A program made the position numbers and the translations under genes. This document shows positions 63,450-64,000 of a stretch of DNA of 64,000 bases, one piece after another. Under the pieces are notes generated by a model that was not told the origin of the DNA, did no database searches, and saw nothing but the letters and a program-made list of their open reading frames with translations. Every line of letters starts with the position of its first letter. Position 1 is the first letter of the stretch. Source of the DNA: Waterburya agarophytonicola KI4 (GTDB lineage Bacteria; Cyanobacteriota; Cyanobacteriia; Cyanobacteriales; Xenococcaceae); assembly GCF_020640915.1 (NCBI RefSeq), contig NZ_JADWDC010000007.1, positions 1 to 64,000 of the forward strand, in the 5' to 3' direction.

Positions 63450-64000
63450 ATGGTGACAACTACAGGAATTAGCGATCGCTATCGGATCGAGACGAAACAG
63501 CTTGATATGCCTCCTCGTCTTTTATTAGGACCAGGTCCTGCTAATGTCAATCCTAGAGTACTCTCAGCAATGAGTATCAGTCCTGTAGGACATCTCGATC
63601 CTACTTATTTGGCATTGATGGACGAGATTAGAGACTTGTTGCGCTATGCTTGGCAGACTGAAAACGAACTAACTATTTCCGTCAGCGGTACGGGGACAGC
63701 AGCTATGGAAGCTACCCTCGCTAATGCAGTCGAACCAGGGGATGTTGTCTTAGTTGGGGTTAAAGGTTATTTTGGCAATCGTTTGGTAGATATGGCAGGA
63801 CGTTATGGTGGGGATGTCCGCACCATGACGAAGCCTTGGGGACAAGTATTTAGTCTTGAAGAAATCAAAACCAACCTAGAAAACCACAAGCCAGCTATCC
63901 TAGCCCTAGTTCACGCAGAGACATCTACAGGGGCGTGTCAACCTTTAGAAGGAGTGGCAGACTTATGCCACCAACACGGTTGCTTGTTAATTGTCGATAC
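63450..64000 (+). CDS. alanine-glyoxylate aminotransferase-type enzyme, 5' part
   Basis: ATG at 63450 opens a frame that runs out of the window, with 183 codons visible. The sequence LLLGPGPANVNPRVLSAMS, followed by GHLDPTYLALMDE and SVSGTGTAAMEATLANAVEPGD, is typical of class V aminotransferases of the alanine-glyoxylate / serine-pyruvate group, and AILALVHAETSTGA precedes the PLP site, which lies beyond the window edge. The reaction would be glyoxylate transamination in photorespiration. The exact donor cannot be told from this part. Confidence 0.88.
   Translation, partial: MVTTTGISDRYRIETKQLDMPPRLLLGPGPANVNPRVLSAMSISPVGHLDPTYLALMDEIRDLLRYAWQTENELTISVSGTGTAAMEATLANAVEPGDVVLVGVKGYFGNRLVDMAGRYGGDVRTMTKPWGQVFSLEEIKTNLENHKPAILALVHAETSTGACQPLEGVADLCHQHGCLLIVD

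Overview
The window comes from a cyanobacterium. The evidence is the very frequent octamer GCGATCGC (HIP1), plastocyanin and cytochrome c6 side by side, NdhM, PAM68, the proton-extrusion protein PxcA, Ycf35, COP23, DUF3082 and DUF3493 proteins, and a groESL operon under a CIRCE element. Base composition is AT-rich and many genes stand alone or in pairs, as in large-genome unicellular or baeocyte-forming cyanobacteria. The species cannot be fixed from the sequence. Most of the window is core chromosome with small accessory pockets.

Layout. 0.1-7.5 kb: DUF2237 protein, a trypsin-like protease with a seven-blade WD40 domain, pxcA, a periplasmic-sensing GGDEF/EAL protein and an unknown secreted protein. 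7.7-15.3 kb: BrkB-type membrane protein, two tandem amino-acid-binding lipoproteins, a thrC-MoaD-like pair, a glycosyltransferase and a SpoIID-like protein. 15.3-17.4 kb: decaying defence-type genes, namely a DUF559 nuclease pseudogene and a DUF262/DUF1524 (GmrSD-like) gene cut by one in-frame amber codon. 17.5-20.2 kb: acnB.

20.6-24.6 kb is the most unusual part. Three RNA genes of about 130 nt lie directly upstream of a Ro60 (TROVE/vWA) gene. Each has a complete tRNA-like acceptor stem, D arm and T arm, and two end in an encoded ACCA. Each carries the same roughly 48-nt Y-RNA-like core inserted after the D arm. The three tRNA backbones differ (Glu-, Met- and Gln-like), and a 3' remnant of a fourth copy follows. 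A tight operon of a GIY-YIG nuclease and two unknown proteins diverges from this array.

24.6-44 kb: a Rab-like GTPase with a membrane protein carrying a possible roadblock domain and an OmpA-like end, aroF, rpsO-PAM68, a cation-chloride cotransporter-type permease, COP23, an RluA-family protein lacking the usual catalytic Asp, ppa, ndhM, the DUF2997-ycf35-ferredoxin operon, map, TerB-like and myo-inositol-phosphate synthase genes. 42.5-47.4 kb: a fatty acyl-AMP ligase followed by a monomodular A-PCP-TE peptide synthetase with a threonine-type specificity code and a cysteine in place of the thioesterase serine. 47.4-64 kb: surE, nrdA with a small in-frame repeat insertion, a haemagglutinin-type secreted protein, an SDR, a TnpB remnant, CIRCE-groESL, a Crp-type regulator, a CIA30 protein, a universal stress protein, divergent petE/petJ, and the start of an alanine-glyoxylate aminotransferase gene cut by the window end.
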